DNA of 64,000 nt from Desulfurococcaceae archaeon MEX13E-LK6-19 (GCA_029637525.1 CP072660.1:1079612-1143611), one strand, 5' to 3'; shown: positions 9,053-18,038, counted from the first letter of the stretch. Notes: generated by a model from the letters alone, not told the origin. Numbers and translations: made by a program.

Positions 9053-9358
9053 ATGGGGTCTCTAGAAGAACTTGCCAAGAAGCTGGAGGCATTGGGTCAT
9101 CCGTTGAGGCTACGTATCCTAGCTGTACTTGCTAGGGAGGGGAGGAGTATGTACTTGAGCGAGATAGCTGGTATGCTTGGTATTAGCCGGGCGCTAGCCA
9201 AGATTCATCTCAAGAAGCTTGAGAAAGCCGGGCTTGTCAAAAGCCGTATTGTTGTCCTAGAGGATGAGGCACGTGCACTCAGGTACTATGAGCTAGTTGA
9301 TTTCGATATACATGTCTCTCCACAAAAACTGAAGGAGATGATCCGTGATGATAAGTAG
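9053..9358 (+). CDS. ArsR-family winged-helix transcription regulator
   Basis: A 101-residue DNA-binding protein with the ArsR/SmtB layout: LGHPLRLRILAVLAREG near residue 17, then YLSEIAGMLGISRALAKIHLKKLEKAGLVKSRI as helix-turn-helix, and a wing ending in ALRYYELVDFDIHVSP. No cysteine pair for metal sensing is present, so it is unlikely to be a classical arsenite or zinc sensor. The ATG at 9053 follows a GGGG ribosome binding site. Its 3' end overlaps a small membrane protein gene by 14 bases, so the two are translationally coupled, and the promoter has repeated ATGTAAT boxes. Such regulator-membrane protein pairs are common in archaea, but the signal they sense is not known. Confidence 0.85.
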   Translation: MGSLEELAKKLEALGHPLRLRILAVLAREGRSMYLSEIAGMLGISRALAKIHLKKLEKAGLVKSRIVVLEDEARALRYYELVDFDIHVSPQKLKEMIRDDK

Positions 9359-9629
9359 GACAACCGCTATAATAATCGTTGTCTGTTGGATCACAATAGC
9401 AATCCTATCATCAATATACCTCTGGATCGGTGGCGTGAACTTCTGGACAAACATAATGGTGCTGCTGTTTCTAGGCGTGGCTTTTGTCGTAACCTTCGGG
9501 CTAACAGCAATGTGGCCACCATCGTCTCTACCCGAGAAAAAACTTGAGAAGGAGCTCTCTGAGCTTAAGAAGGAAGTCCATGAGCTTAAGAAGAAGATCG
9601 ATGAGTTAAGGAAGATCATTGAAGAGTAA
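9345..9629 (+). CDS. Small two-helix membrane protein with a cytoplasmic coiled coil
   Basis: A 94-residue protein of unknown family. Two hydrophobic segments are clear, TAIIIVVCWITIAILSSIYL (about residues 6-25) and TNIMVLLFLGVAFVVTFGL (about 34-52). They are followed by a charged heptad-repeat tail, ELSELKKEVHELKKKIDEL, typical of a parallel coiled coil. It starts with GTG 9345 or ATG 9348 after AAGGAG and overlaps the ArsR-type gene, so the pair is one unit. The layout suggests a membrane sensor or anchor that controls the regulator through its coiled coil; this is inference from gene order and topology only. It ends 20 bases from the convergent helicase gene. Confidence 0.75.
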   Translation: MMISRTTAIIIVVCWITIAILSSIYLWIGGVNFWTNIMVLLFLGVAFVVTFGLTAMWPPSSLPEKKLEKELSELKKEVHELKKKIDELRKIIEE

Positions 9630-9649
9630 ACGTAGTTTATAAAACCAGA

Positions 9650-12600
9650 CTATTTTTTATCACTGCTTTTTGAAGATGCTAACATGTATAGTAGGTAGAG
9701 TGCTTTAACACGTGCTTCCATATGTTTTGTTATTTCATCTTTCTCCGAGTCTAGGAGTTTTGTGTACTTGTTTTCACGTATTTTCTCCACGATCCTATGT
9801 ATTCTGGGTAGCCTCGGTATTTTCATGTCCCCGTAGATTCTTGGTAGTACTTCGAACAAGTCCTCGATAGTTATATTCTTTAGTTCCTCCCGTGTAAGAC
9901 TATAGGCTTCAATACCCGTATTCCTTATTAGGACAGGTAGTTTCTTTAGACCAGTCTTCTCAAGAGAGTCGGCAATGTTTCTCGCTGGAACCACTATCTT
10001 GAAGTTATTATAGTACACGAGGTCTTCTACGAGATTCTCTATCTCTCTCAGCTCTTGTTTAGGCTTGAGCCCCGGTATATTGAGGACTAAGTCTATGTAG
10101 GTCCTCGTTTCTTCCCCATCAAAGACAGCTACTGCTATGAGTAGTAGTGGTGGCGAAAACACGTCTTCACCACCGATCTCTTCGACTATAGCGTCCAAGG
10201 CCACGATTTTCTGGGCCTTGCTGGGCTTCGGTATTGCCTCTATTAGCCCACTGATTTCTACAACAATTTTCTCCTTAGACAGAATGTAGTCTAGGATCTT
10301 TAGTGCGTATTCTCTTACGGGCTCCCAGTCTACTCCTAGTGTGAGCATATCGGCGTAGGCGAGCTCGTCTATCTGGTTCAAGAGTATGAGGTCTAGTTCA
10401 TCGGGCTTGTACTCCATAACACTCTTCCTGACATCAAGCCAGTCAAGCTCGTCTATGAGGGCTGTTGCTTCTGGTTCGTGGAGCTCGAAGAACTTCTTGT
10501 CACCGATTTTCTCGACACCATACATTATGGTCTCGAATGCTATCCCATAGACTCTCCTCAGCACGATCATGATATAGGCTAGCCCTAGTCTAAGCAGTGC
10601 TGTATCGAGACGCTCGTCAACCTCGTATATGTATCCATAGGTATAGTCACGGTACTCGCCGTGAACTGGTGTTGGCACATATATCGTCTTCTTATCCCTG
10701 GTTACAACATGTCTTCCCTTGATTTTTATGACACGTGGTTTCTCCGATGACACGATCCATACAACGCGGTTCGGGACTTTTATGAGGAGTCCGAAACCGT
10801 GTCTAGGCGGGTAGACTACACAGTGAACATGAGTATTGATCTTGCCTCTCATCAAGTCCTTGACGAGACTAGGTTCTTCACCCCACCTCGTTTTTATGTC
10901 AAGGTATTCCTCGTAGGCTTCGGCGAGTGCCTCGTCTTCCCAGAACCTGATCTCCCATAGGGGCTTCTCGTAGACTGCTGTGACTGTTCTCCCGCGAGCC
11001 GAGATACTGTGTCTAACAACCATTGCATCGCTTGAATAGTCTATGCATCCGATCTGGAATCTCTCGACGAGGTCGCAGTGGCCTATCGGTTCCAGGGAGC
11101 GTACTCCATCTTTTGTCTCAAGGTACCGTTTGATACCATATGGTGGCGCGAACTCGTAGAAGCCCATGCGATCCCATATCCACTTTAGTTTCTTCTTGTC
11201 AACCCCTGTTTTCTTGAGTACCCCGGCTTTCTCGAGGGCTTCTTTCTCGTGGTCGGACAACTCTAGTCCAAGCCATGGCGATAACAGCTTTACTATGCCT
11301 GTGAAGAGTTTTATGTAGAGATTCCTCGGTATTATAATGGTTTTTTCTAGTGGTAGTGAAAGCCATTTCTTGAGTGCATCCAAGCCTTTGGTCAATAGAT
11401 CCCAGTCCCAGCGGCTGCTAGGTATAACTATTGACTCGGTGAATGGTATCTCTAGTCTCCTCCCCTTGCGTCCTTCGCGTTGAATAAACTCTCTAACATC
11501 CTCGGGGAGCCCCAGGTGCACGATCCTAACTATAGTGCCTATGTCAATGCCTTGGGATAGAGTCCTTGGGCTAACGATGATCTTCATTTCTCCTCTACGT
11601 GCAGCCTCCTCGATCTGTCTACGTTGTTCTTTTGATACAAGGTGGTGGTGTGATGCAATACGATTGCTGTGCTCCTGGTATACGGTCTTCAGTCTCTTGG
11701 CTACTTCCTCGGCTTTAGCAATACTCTTGGTGAAAACAAGAGTGACGCCATCGTCCTCCAGGTATGCTCCTAGGATCTCACTATAGTCTATACCAATACT
11801 CGGTACATCATAGCCTAGTGCCTCAAGGTAGGATAGGACTCGATAGGGGTTCTTAACGAACTCCTTGTAGTCTCTAAGAGCCTTGATGATATCCTCGTCT
11901 ACATCGCTTCTCCTAGACAAGCTACCGAGGTATCCTCTGATCTTCTTCCACACGTTTTCCAGGTCTTTACCTAGAACAACGATCAATCTGTTCTCCACGT
12001 GGAAGGGCTTGCCATCGATTACAACATAGTCCCTACCAGTAATGTCCTTGAGGTAGGAACCTAGCTCGTCAGGGTTTGCCAGCGTAGCGGTCAATAATAC
12101 TACTTGGGGCTTGACGTTGCTCACAATAGACAAAAGCTCGATCATAGCCATTAGTAACGCTAGACTACGAGGACCATAGAAGTCGAGCTCATCAATAATA
12201 ATTAAGTCTATTTTCCTGAAGAAGCTCTCCAGGAGACTACTCGATTGCTTGATGAAATACTTTTTGAGCTCATGAAGTAGGAAAGCAGGGTTTGTCACAA
12301 CAATATTGGCACTAGAGATCATTTGCCTTAGCTTTGTTCTACCAAGCTCCCTCATGTACATGTCTCTATGAGGAGCGTCAAGCTGTACCACATTAGCTCC
12401 AATAGCTCTGGAGTACAGGGTTATCCTACGGATCTGGTCGTTAGCAAGAGCAAGTGTTGGATATACAGCGATCGCCTTAAAGCTCTTGTCCTGCTTGACC
12501 TTGTTTAGGAAGTACATAACCCAGGCTTCAGTCTTACCCGAGCCAGTACCAGACCTGAGGATCACGTTCGAGCCTTTTAGCAGGGCATTATAGGCTTCAA

Positions 12601-12778
12601 ACTGGTGTAGATAAAGCCTGTTACTCGCGAACTCTTTGAGTTCCTGAAGATTGCCAAGTTCCTCGACTATATCGGTAAATCTCTTGTCGACACGCTCAGG
12701 CTCAATGAAAGGCTCTACTTCATAGACTATACTGTAGCCACGGGACTCCAAGTACTTTATACTATCAGTAATCCTCAA
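9650..12778 (-). CDS. Large superfamily 2 helicase (Lhr/Hrq1-like)
   Basis: A 1042-residue ATP-dependent helicase. Motif I is RSGTGSGKTEAW, motif Ib VVTNPAFLLHEL, motif II DELD (not DEAH or DEAD), motif III TATLANPDELG, motif V SPRTLSQGIDIG and motif VI FIQREGRKGRR. These lie in the first ~440 residues and resemble the COG1205 (Hrq1/YprA) and Lhr groups. The remaining ~580 residues have no recognisable motif; the four-cysteine metal site and DUF1998 typical of COG1205 are not visible. Likely role: DNA or RNA unwinding in repair, inferred from family. The start is TTG 12778 right after TAGGAG, so the true start is uncertain by a few codons. It is convergent with the ArsR-membrane pair and stands alone. 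Confidence 0.85.
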   Translation of the reverse strand: MRITDSIKYLESRGYSIVYEVEPFIEPERVDKRFTDIVEELGNLQELKEFASNRLYLHQFEAYNALLKGSNVILRSGTGSGKTEAWVMYFLNKVKQDKSFKAIAVYPTLALANDQIRRITLYSRAIGANVVQLDAPHRDMYMRELGRTKLRQMISSANIVVTNPAFLLHELKKYFIKQSSSLLESFFRKIDLIIIDELDFYGPRSLALLMAMIELLSIVSNVKPQVVLLTATLANPDELGSYLKDITGRDYVVIDGKPFHVENRLIVVLGKDLENVWKKIRGYLGSLSRRSDVDEDIIKALRDYKEFVKNPYRVLSYLEALGYDVPSIGIDYSEILGAYLEDDGVTLVFTKSIAKAEEVAKRLKTVYQEHSNRIASHHHLVSKEQRRQIEEAARRGEMKIIVSPRTLSQGIDIGTIVRIVHLGLPEDVREFIQREGRKGRRLEIPFTESIVIPSSRWDWDLLTKGLDALKKWLSLPLEKTIIIPRNLYIKLFTGIVKLLSPWLGLELSDHEKEALEKAGVLKKTGVDKKKLKWIWDRMGFYEFAPPYGIKRYLETKDGVRSLEPIGHCDLVERFQIGCIDYSSDAMVVRHSISARGRTVTAVYEKPLWEIRFWEDEALAEAYEEYLDIKTRWGEEPSLVKDLMRGKINTHVHCVVYPPRHGFGLLIKVPNRVVWIVSSEKPRVIKIKGRHVVTRDKKTIYVPTPVHGEYRDYTYGYIYEVDERLDTALLRLGLAYIMIVLRRVYGIAFETIMYGVEKIGDKKFFELHEPEATALIDELDWLDVRKSVMEYKPDELDLILLNQIDELAYADMLTLGVDWEPVREYALKILDYILSKEKIVVEISGLIEAIPKPSKAQKIVALDAIVEEIGGEDVFSPPLLLIAVAVFDGEETRTYIDLVLNIPGLKPKQELREIENLVEDLVYYNNFKIVVPARNIADSLEKTGLKKLPVLIRNTGIEAYSLTREELKNITIEDLFEVLPRIYGDMKIPRLPRIHRIVEKIRENKYTKLLDSEKDEITKHMEARVKALYLLYMLASSKSSDKK

Positions 12779-12980
12779 CTCCTAAGTAAACCCCCTATTA
12801 ATACAGATGATATACAAAAATAAAACAATGTATGAACAAAGACCAGTCATAGCCTCTACAAGGTCTTCACTACGGCCAGCCTGGGTAATGACCCCCAACC
12901 AGGAGTTTTAACTACGGCTTAGTAATTGTAAGATAAGTGTTTGAAGCTAGGTTAATTTTAGTAGAACAACATAGTTTCTC

Positions 12981-13010
12981 TCACCCCAGGCATCCTGGTT
13001 GGAGGGGTGA
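12981..13010 (+). promoter_or_regulatory. Hairpin that can mask the ribosome binding site of the next gene
   Basis: TCACCCC (12981-12987) pairs perfectly with GGGGTGA (13004-13010), which contains the ribosome binding site GGAGGGGTGA of the gene starting at 13020. A small AGG-CAT-CCT hairpin can form inside the loop. If the transcript starts upstream of 12981, translation could depend on opening this stem. The TATA candidate near 12955-12962 would place the transcription start near 12985, so the 5' arm may not be transcribed. Confidence 0.3.
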
Positions 13011-13019
13011 CGGCATCAA

Positions 13020-13718
13020 GTGGTATCTAATGCTACTCTTGTAGTAGTTGTTGATAATACGTCTTCTCCTGGGCTCAGGAGTGAATGGGGTTGGTCTGCC
13101 TATATTGAATCGCCTTCTTGGAGAGTATTGTTTGATGCCGGTGGTGATCCCGATGTTATTGAGTGTAATATGGAGGCTCTTGGTATTAATCCCGAGGATC
13201 TTGATTTTGCTGTATTGAGTCATCATCATGGAGATCATTGTGGTGGCTTCGAGTTTATTGGACGTGTCCATAGGGGGCTTAAAGTCTATGTTCCGCCTGG
13301 TGATACAGGGTATCTTAGGGAATGGGGTCTAGAACCTATTGTTGTCAAGAGCTCTGAGAAAGTTGCTGATGATGCTTGGGTAATAGGTGCCTTCAGGAGC
13401 AGCCCCTTGAGTAGTCTTTGGGAGATAGCATTTGCCTTTAAGGTCGACGGCAAAGGTCTCGTGGTTGTCGTTGGTTGTTCTCATCCTGGTGTGGAGAAGT
13501 TTGTTGAAGAAGCCGTTAGGGTTTCCGGGGAAAAGGAGGTATACATGGTTATAGGTGGTCTCCATAATGCTTCTAGGAGGATAATCGATAGACTTGCTAG
13601 TAGAGTAAAATATATTGGAGCAGCCCATTGTAGTGGTGACGAGTTAAGAGATTATATCAGGAGGAGATTTATAGACAAGTATGTTCCTGTGCATGTGGGT
13701 CTACGACTAGTTTTTTAG
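13020..13718 (+). CDS. Metallo-beta-lactamase-fold hydrolase, DHPP-synthase-like
   Basis: A 232-residue enzyme of the MBL fold with motif LSHHHGDHCGG (residues ~65-75), a later histidine in GCSHPGVEKFV, GGLHNA and a C-terminal AAHCSGDEL. The N-terminal VVDNTSS and GWSAYIE segments and the FDAGGDPDVIECNMEALGI stretch are typical of the MJ0888-type proteins related to the 5'-phosphate synthase that acts on dihydropterin-ribofuranosylaminobenzene in methanopterin synthesis. A non-methanogen would use it for something else, so the substrate is open. GTG 13020 is chosen because GGAGGGGTGA ends 9 bases before it. It overlaps the convergent transporter gene by 12 bases. Confidence 0.8.
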   Translation: MVSNATLVVVVDNTSSPGLRSEWGWSAYIESPSWRVLFDAGGDPDVIECNMEALGINPEDLDFAVLSHHHGDHCGGFEFIGRVHRGLKVYVPPGDTGYLREWGLEPIVVKSSEKVADDAWVIGAFRSSPLSSLWEIAFAFKVDGKGLVVVVGCSHPGVEKFVEEAVRVSGEKEVYMVIGGLHNASRRIIDRLASRVKYIGAAHCSGDELRDYIRRRFIDKYVPVHVGLRLVF

Positions 13719-14966
13719 GATTATTTTATCCTCTACTTCTTTCGCTATAGAGGCTAGTGGCGGTCTTATCGGTTTTACAAGGAATACTATCCCTACTGGG
13801 AGACAAAGTATTGACGCAAGTATCATTGTATAGAATGGGCTAATAGGGTATAGTGTACCCGAGACAAGTCCTGCTACGAGTGATGATATATCTAGTGATG
13901 CTAGTGCGAAACTAGAAAATCTTGCTCGTAGTCTATTGCTTATGTACTCGTGCAGGAGAGCATTGCCTATAGCGAACCTCATCACTATACCGGACTGGGC
14001 TAGTACACCACCAATAACTATCCATGGCATTCCATCTAGTGCAAACAATACGATCCCTAGGGACATCATGAGCACTATTATGCCAAGGGGCCGCGTATCC
14101 TTTACACTGATTTGTTTCTTGGTTACATAGACTGTTATAGCCATTGATATAGTGATCCCCATTGTAACAATCCATCCATACAGCATGTTATTGTATCCAC
14201 GGTGAACAACATACCTTATACCATAGTATGTGTACATCATTACAGGGATCGATAAAACAACGTAGTTCAAGAAAAGATACCTCTTTAGCCAACGTGGCAT
14301 CACCAGCATGAGGTTATAGACACCCTTGACACCGTCCATGAGTTTTGCGCCAGGTATCTTGAGAGGCTTTATCGTCTCCTCAAGGAACATATGCCTTATG
14401 ATCGCTACTATTGTTAGGAATACGGCGTTAATAGTGAAGACTATACGGTACCCTGTGACATCATTGACACCGTAGAGACTTGTTATGAAGCCACCGATTA
14501 GTGGTGCTGGTATACTCAATAACTCGGGTATGATATTGGCATAGAGGAATCCAAGTGTCCGTTTCCCAGGAGGCATGCTCTCGGCAAGTGTTGCCTGGAG
14601 TGCTGGCGTATAGAGTAATGTGATGCTGTTGATGAGCATTGCCATGAGCAGGATTCTCCAGTCGGGTGCAAAGGCTATTAAGTAGCTTGTTATGGCCAAT
14701 ACCCATGTGTATTTTACTATAATCTTCTTCCTGCCATAAACATCACTATATGCTCCACCAAGAATCCTTACAATAGCCGTTGGAATCGCTGCTACCCCCA
14801 GTACGTACCCTACGAGTCTCTCGTCACCACCCAGCACGTAGACATAGTTGCTCATGTATGTCATGGCTATTCTTGAGCCGAATACCACGAGAACCCATGT
14901 AGATACTATGACCCAGTAGTTTCGCTTAAACCCGGTTAACCCTATTCTGTCAAGCATTGCTGGCAC
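13707..14966 (-). CDS. Major facilitator superfamily transporter
   Basis: A 419-residue protein with about 12 hydrophobic segments in two halves. The signature after TM2 is RILGGAYSDVYGRKKIIV (about residues 67-85), the GxxxDRxGRR-type loop of the major facilitator superfamily. A second half begins near residue 215 after a charged linker (KPLKIPGAKLMDGVKG). PALQATLAESMPPGKRTLGF resembles the TM4-TM5 loop of drug-efflux and sugar-efflux members. Substrate cannot be read from sequence. The start is GTG 14966 or ATG 14957, both after GGGGCGT. It is convergent with the metallo-hydrolase gene and has no operon partner. Confidence 0.85.
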   Translation of the reverse strand: MPAMLDRIGLTGFKRNYWVIVSTWVLVVFGSRIAMTYMSNYVYVLGGDERLVGYVLGVAAIPTAIVRILGGAYSDVYGRKKIIVKYTWVLAITSYLIAFAPDWRILLMAMLINSITLLYTPALQATLAESMPPGKRTLGFLYANIIPELLSIPAPLIGGFITSLYGVNDVTGYRIVFTINAVFLTIVAIIRHMFLEETIKPLKIPGAKLMDGVKGVYNLMLVMPRWLKRYLFLNYVVLSIPVMMYTYYGIRYVVHRGYNNMLYGWIVTMGITISMAITVYVTKKQISVKDTRPLGIIVLMMSLGIVLFALDGMPWIVIGGVLAQSGIVMRFAIGNALLHEYISNRLRARFSSFALASLDISSLVAGLVSGTLYPISPFYTMILASILCLPVGIVFLVKPIRPPLASIAKEVEDKIILKN

Positions 14967-15112
14967 ACGCCCCTATTGCAACGAACAAGTCAAGTATAGT
15001 CATATAGTATAATAGGTTTCTAAAGAATAGGATTATTAGGGTTAAAGAGTTTTCTTTACATGAAAACAATAGATAGTAGTCTACTAAGACAACAATAACG
15101 GCGGCGAGCCCT

Positions 15113-15700
15113 ATGGCGGTATATGGTAGGAGGATGACACCACACAACAGCTGGCACCCTATATCAGTACCTTATCTGCCAACTAACCCCGATCTATTCG
15201 ACTTGATCTTCTCTGTTGCAAAACTTAGTGAGAAAGACGTATTCTACGACCTAGGATGTGGTGATGGAAGAATAGTTATTGAGGCTGCCAAGAGAGCTAA
15301 TGTCAAGAAAGCTGTTGGTATAGAGATTGACGAGAATCTCGTAAAAGTAGCTAGAGAATACGCGAGAAAAGCTGGTGTAGAGGATCGTGTCGAGATTATT
15401 CACGGAGACTTCTTCACCGTACCAATAAGAGATGCCACAGTAGTATACATGTACTTAACCAAGCGTGCCAACGAGCTCTTGAAGCCCAAGCTTATACGTG
15501 AACTAAAAATCGGTACTAGGATAGTGACTCTAGACTTCGAGATACCTGGCTGGAAACCAGTATCAATAATCAATAAAAACAGGCTCATCCAGGGTACAAT
15601 ATACCTGTATGTCAGAGGGGTATCAGATATCTATGACATAATGGGCTATAGTCCAGTCCGTAAAGTCATCGGTACCGTGTATAGAAGTTTGATTTTATAG
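15113..15700 (+). CDS. SAM-dependent class I methyltransferase
   Basis: A 195-residue protein with the Rossmann methyltransferase core: motif I FYDLGCGDGRIVIEAAK (about residues 44-60), motif II AVGIEIDENLVKVAREYA, and motif III/IV VEIIHGDFFTVPIRDATVVYMYL. Instead of the DPPY or NPPY of DNA and rRNA enzymes it has an aliphatic VVYMYLTK, so the target could be a lysine on a protein or a small molecule. It resembles short archaeal methyltransferases including the aKMT-type protein lysine enzymes of crenarchaea; that link is tentative. ATG 15113 is used; ATG 15134 directly follows GGTAGGAGG. The 3' end overlaps the convergent gene by 35 bases. Confidence 0.8.
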   Translation: MAVYGRRMTPHNSWHPISVPYLPTNPDLFDLIFSVAKLSEKDVFYDLGCGDGRIVIEAAKRANVKKAVGIEIDENLVKVAREYARKAGVEDRVEIIHGDFFTVPIRDATVVYMYLTKRANELLKPKLIRELKIGTRIVTLDFEIPGWKPVSIINKNRLIQGTIYLYVRGVSDIYDIMGYSPVRKVIGTVYRSLIL

Positions 15701-16679
15701 TTGCCTCAAGATTGCTTCCTGTCCTTGTAGTTAGAGTCTTGTTTAATACCTGTCTCTTTTGTTTATAGAGCCTATACATTATGTATAAGTACAAAACTAC
15801 AAGTGCTTGAAGTATAGTTATCTTTAGCCAGCCACTAACTTCTGAAGCTATTCCACCTAAAACTCTCATACCCTCTTTATGTTTCATTGAATGGACTATA
15901 TCGAGGAGTACAATTGTTGTGGTTGTATAGTTATTGATGAAATCATTTGCTTGAATAACTAACTGGAGTAACGTGCCGAGATTAGGTGTAGGCTTGAAAT
16001 ATACAATATACGTGGCATATCCTCCGGCACCCATGAATAACACATCTTCTATTGAGAACCAGTCAAAAGGATCTATTCTTTCCACTAGTCTAGACTTATT
16101 AAACACGTATACGGCTGTATTATTGAAGCTCATTACTAATTGGTCCACCCATCTCCATCCCCATGGATCCCATATAAGTACTTCCAGTACACAGACCTCA
16201 TTAATAATGCATACATTCTCTCCGACATTACTATACACAGTAATGTATTGTATACTATAATTTCCACCTAGGTAAACACTTGAGACTCCTTCTTCGTTGA
16301 ATCTGCCTGTGTATGTACGTGCTATTGTAGTATTTGCATAGCCGTAGAAAACATGTTTTTCTTTATATGAGTACGGTATTGTAGTTGATACCGTGCCGTT
16401 GAAAATGTATTTTTGTCTTGTATACTTGGGGGTGGTAGTTGTTATTGTGCCTGAAACAGTGTACTTTCCTATGTATGTTGTTGTAGGATATACATTGGTT
16501 ACATAACCTGATGCTGTATAGTCTATTATTACTGTTTGTTCTCCCTTATGCTGGTATTGGATATGTCTGAATAGAATGGTGTTCATGCTAAAACCTACTA
16601 TGTATCCCATGAAAAGTGATATGAACATTAATATTATGAGTGTTCTAAAGTATCCACTGTCCATTATATCTCTATTCAC
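15666..16679 (-). CDS. Membrane-anchored surface protein with five short Tyr/Thr-rich repeats
   Basis: A 337-residue protein with one N-terminal (LIILMFISLFMGYIVGFSM) and one C-terminal (LKITILQALVVLYLYIMYRL) membrane segment and a large outside domain. After residue ~45 there are about five imperfect repeats of 17-20 residues, each with a Y-x-x-x-G core followed by a Thr-rich strand (YTASGYVTN, YTVSGTITTT, YIFNGTVSTT, VFYGYANTT, FNEEGVSSV). Several N-x-S/T sequons fit archaeal glycosylation. The family is not recognised. GTG 16679 overlaps the stop of the upstream gene by 4 bases, so the two form a unit and may build one surface structure. Confidence 0.6.
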   Translation of the reverse strand: MNRDIMDSGYFRTLIILMFISLFMGYIVGFSMNTILFRHIQYQHKGEQTVIIDYTASGYVTNVYPTTTYIGKYTVSGTITTTTPKYTRQKYIFNGTVSTTIPYSYKEKHVFYGYANTTIARTYTGRFNEEGVSSVYLGGNYSIQYITVYSNVGENVCIINEVCVLEVLIWDPWGWRWVDQLVMSFNNTAVYVFNKSRLVERIDPFDWFSIEDVLFMGAGGYATYIVYFKPTPNLGTLLQLVIQANDFINNYTTTTIVLLDIVHSMKHKEGMRVLGGIASEVSGWLKITILQALVVLYLYIMYRLYKQKRQVLNKTLTTRTGSNLEATIKSNFYTRYR

Positions 16680-17842
16680 CCTTCCTGCGAGTAATAGAGT
16701 ATGATCTTTACGCCATGTATACCAGGACCAGTTAGCGTGGTGTCGAGAGGGATGTAGAGTATGTTAATCCATGCTGGATACCAAGAGTAATCCCATACCC
16801 CATCAGTTTTGAGTAGTAGTCCCACCTCCGTAGCCGTTTCTTCTGCATCTAATTCAATCCATCCATGAATGATGACCCATATGCTTGTTTTATTGTATCC
16901 GTATGTTACTCTTGGCGTCTTTGATGTTTCAGCTATTTTTGTGGAGACATCATATTTGTACATGGTAAACAATGGCGATGGATTGTTTCCAAGCCACATT
17001 AGTATGTCCTCTTTTATAAGATCATCCCCTGCCCCATCAACACCAAAATCAGGGCACCTCGTGATCCTATTGATGTCTACTATATAGGCGTATTGGAGCC
17101 CGGATAAGACAAGTCGTGTGATCAGCACAGCAAAATTGTATGTAAATGGTTTTGTAAACGTGAATACGTACTTTACAACGATGGCATCATAGGTTTTGGC
17201 GATTATATATACTGTATCATGTGCTAGTAATATGTACTTATATGTAGAACCTATTCTTGTTTTCAAAAGTAAACCAACTTCAGTGATATTCATGTCTTCA
17301 TCGATTATGAAGTATGCTTCAATTACGGCAATGTAATGTGTCATATTATGTGTTTCCTGTGTGAGGACAGTTCTTGACATGTACACGCTATTGAACATGT
17401 TGTAATCTGTGAAACTTGGAGTACCTGTACCGTTACCTATGGCTATGTATGTGCCTTTTAGCTTGTTATTGTAGGCGTTATCCAGTATGAAATCATTTAG
17501 TATTGTTCCGTCTGTGAATGTTATTGGTACTGGTGTACCCTGATATTTCATTGCTAGAAAAGTATTGATTATGATTGCTATGAAGTTTCTTGTAAGTGGG
17601 TCGTTTTCCTTCTTATACACGGCGATCAGTTTATTGTCGCGGTACTGTTCGATCTCTATTGAGGCTGTAATGGCGTTATTGAGTTTAACTGTTTCCTCGG
17701 CAGTATCTTTATTATTTATGACGAGAGAACCAGTATACCATCCTATACAATAGCCTACAACCGCTGACATGACCACCAGTATGATGCTTAGCACTAGTAG
17801 GTTACGTCTATACTGTCTACTGGTAGAGTATACTTTAAGCAA
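16676..17842 (-). CDS. Membrane-anchored surface protein with two related beta domains
   Basis: About 388 residues with an N-terminal membrane anchor (LLVLSIILVVMSAVVGYCIG) and a long extracellular part. IAIGNGTGTPSFTDY followed by a long beta-rich segment recalls surface and virus-like fibre proteins that start with an aiGtGtt-type turn. The phrase TEVGLLLKT occurs twice (ITEVGLLLKTRIG and ATEVGLLLKTDGV), pointing to two copies of one beta domain. Function is unknown. TTG 17842 is preferred because GGGGG lies 8 bases upstream; TTG 17857 is an alternative. It is the first gene of a two-gene unit with the repeat protein downstream and is divergent from the EamA-type transporter gene. Confidence 0.6.
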   Translation of the reverse strand: MLKVYSTSRQYRRNLLVLSIILVVMSAVVGYCIGWYTGSLVINNKDTAEETVKLNNAITASIEIEQYRDNKLIAVYKKENDPLTRNFIAIIINTFLAMKYQGTPVPITFTDGTILNDFILDNAYNNKLKGTYIAIGNGTGTPSFTDYNMFNSVYMSRTVLTQETHNMTHYIAVIEAYFIIDEDMNITEVGLLLKTRIGSTYKYILLAHDTVYIIAKTYDAIVVKYVFTFTKPFTYNFAVLITRLVLSGLQYAYIVDINRITRCPDFGVDGAGDDLIKEDILMWLGNNPSPLFTMYKYDVSTKIAETSKTPRVTYGYNKTSIWVIIHGWIELDAEETATEVGLLLKTDGVWDYSWYPAWINILYIPLDTTLTGPGIHGVKIILYYSQEG

Positions 17843-18038
17843 AATAAGAACCCCCAATGATTACATGTTTGATAGGTTAGGTTATATACTTTGGTACATA
17901 TGAGTATAATTTGCACATAGTATCAAGTATCAGTAAATCGATCTTGAGGGATTAGAAAGTACAACCATATGGAAGTGCTCTATATTATTCAATAGGTTGT
18001 CTTAATGGTAAAGAATTTATCTGACTATTAAAGTCGTA

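Noticed and set aside
9053-9358. Arsenic or zinc sensor of the ArsR/SmtB group
   Set aside because: The fold fits, but the protein has no cysteine and lacks the usual metal-binding positions, and no metal-resistance gene is nearby.
12779-12980. C/D box small RNA in the spacer before the MBL-fold gene
   Set aside because: ATGATA and TAATGA strings occur, but no proper C (RTGATGA) and D (CTGA) pair with the right spacing was found.
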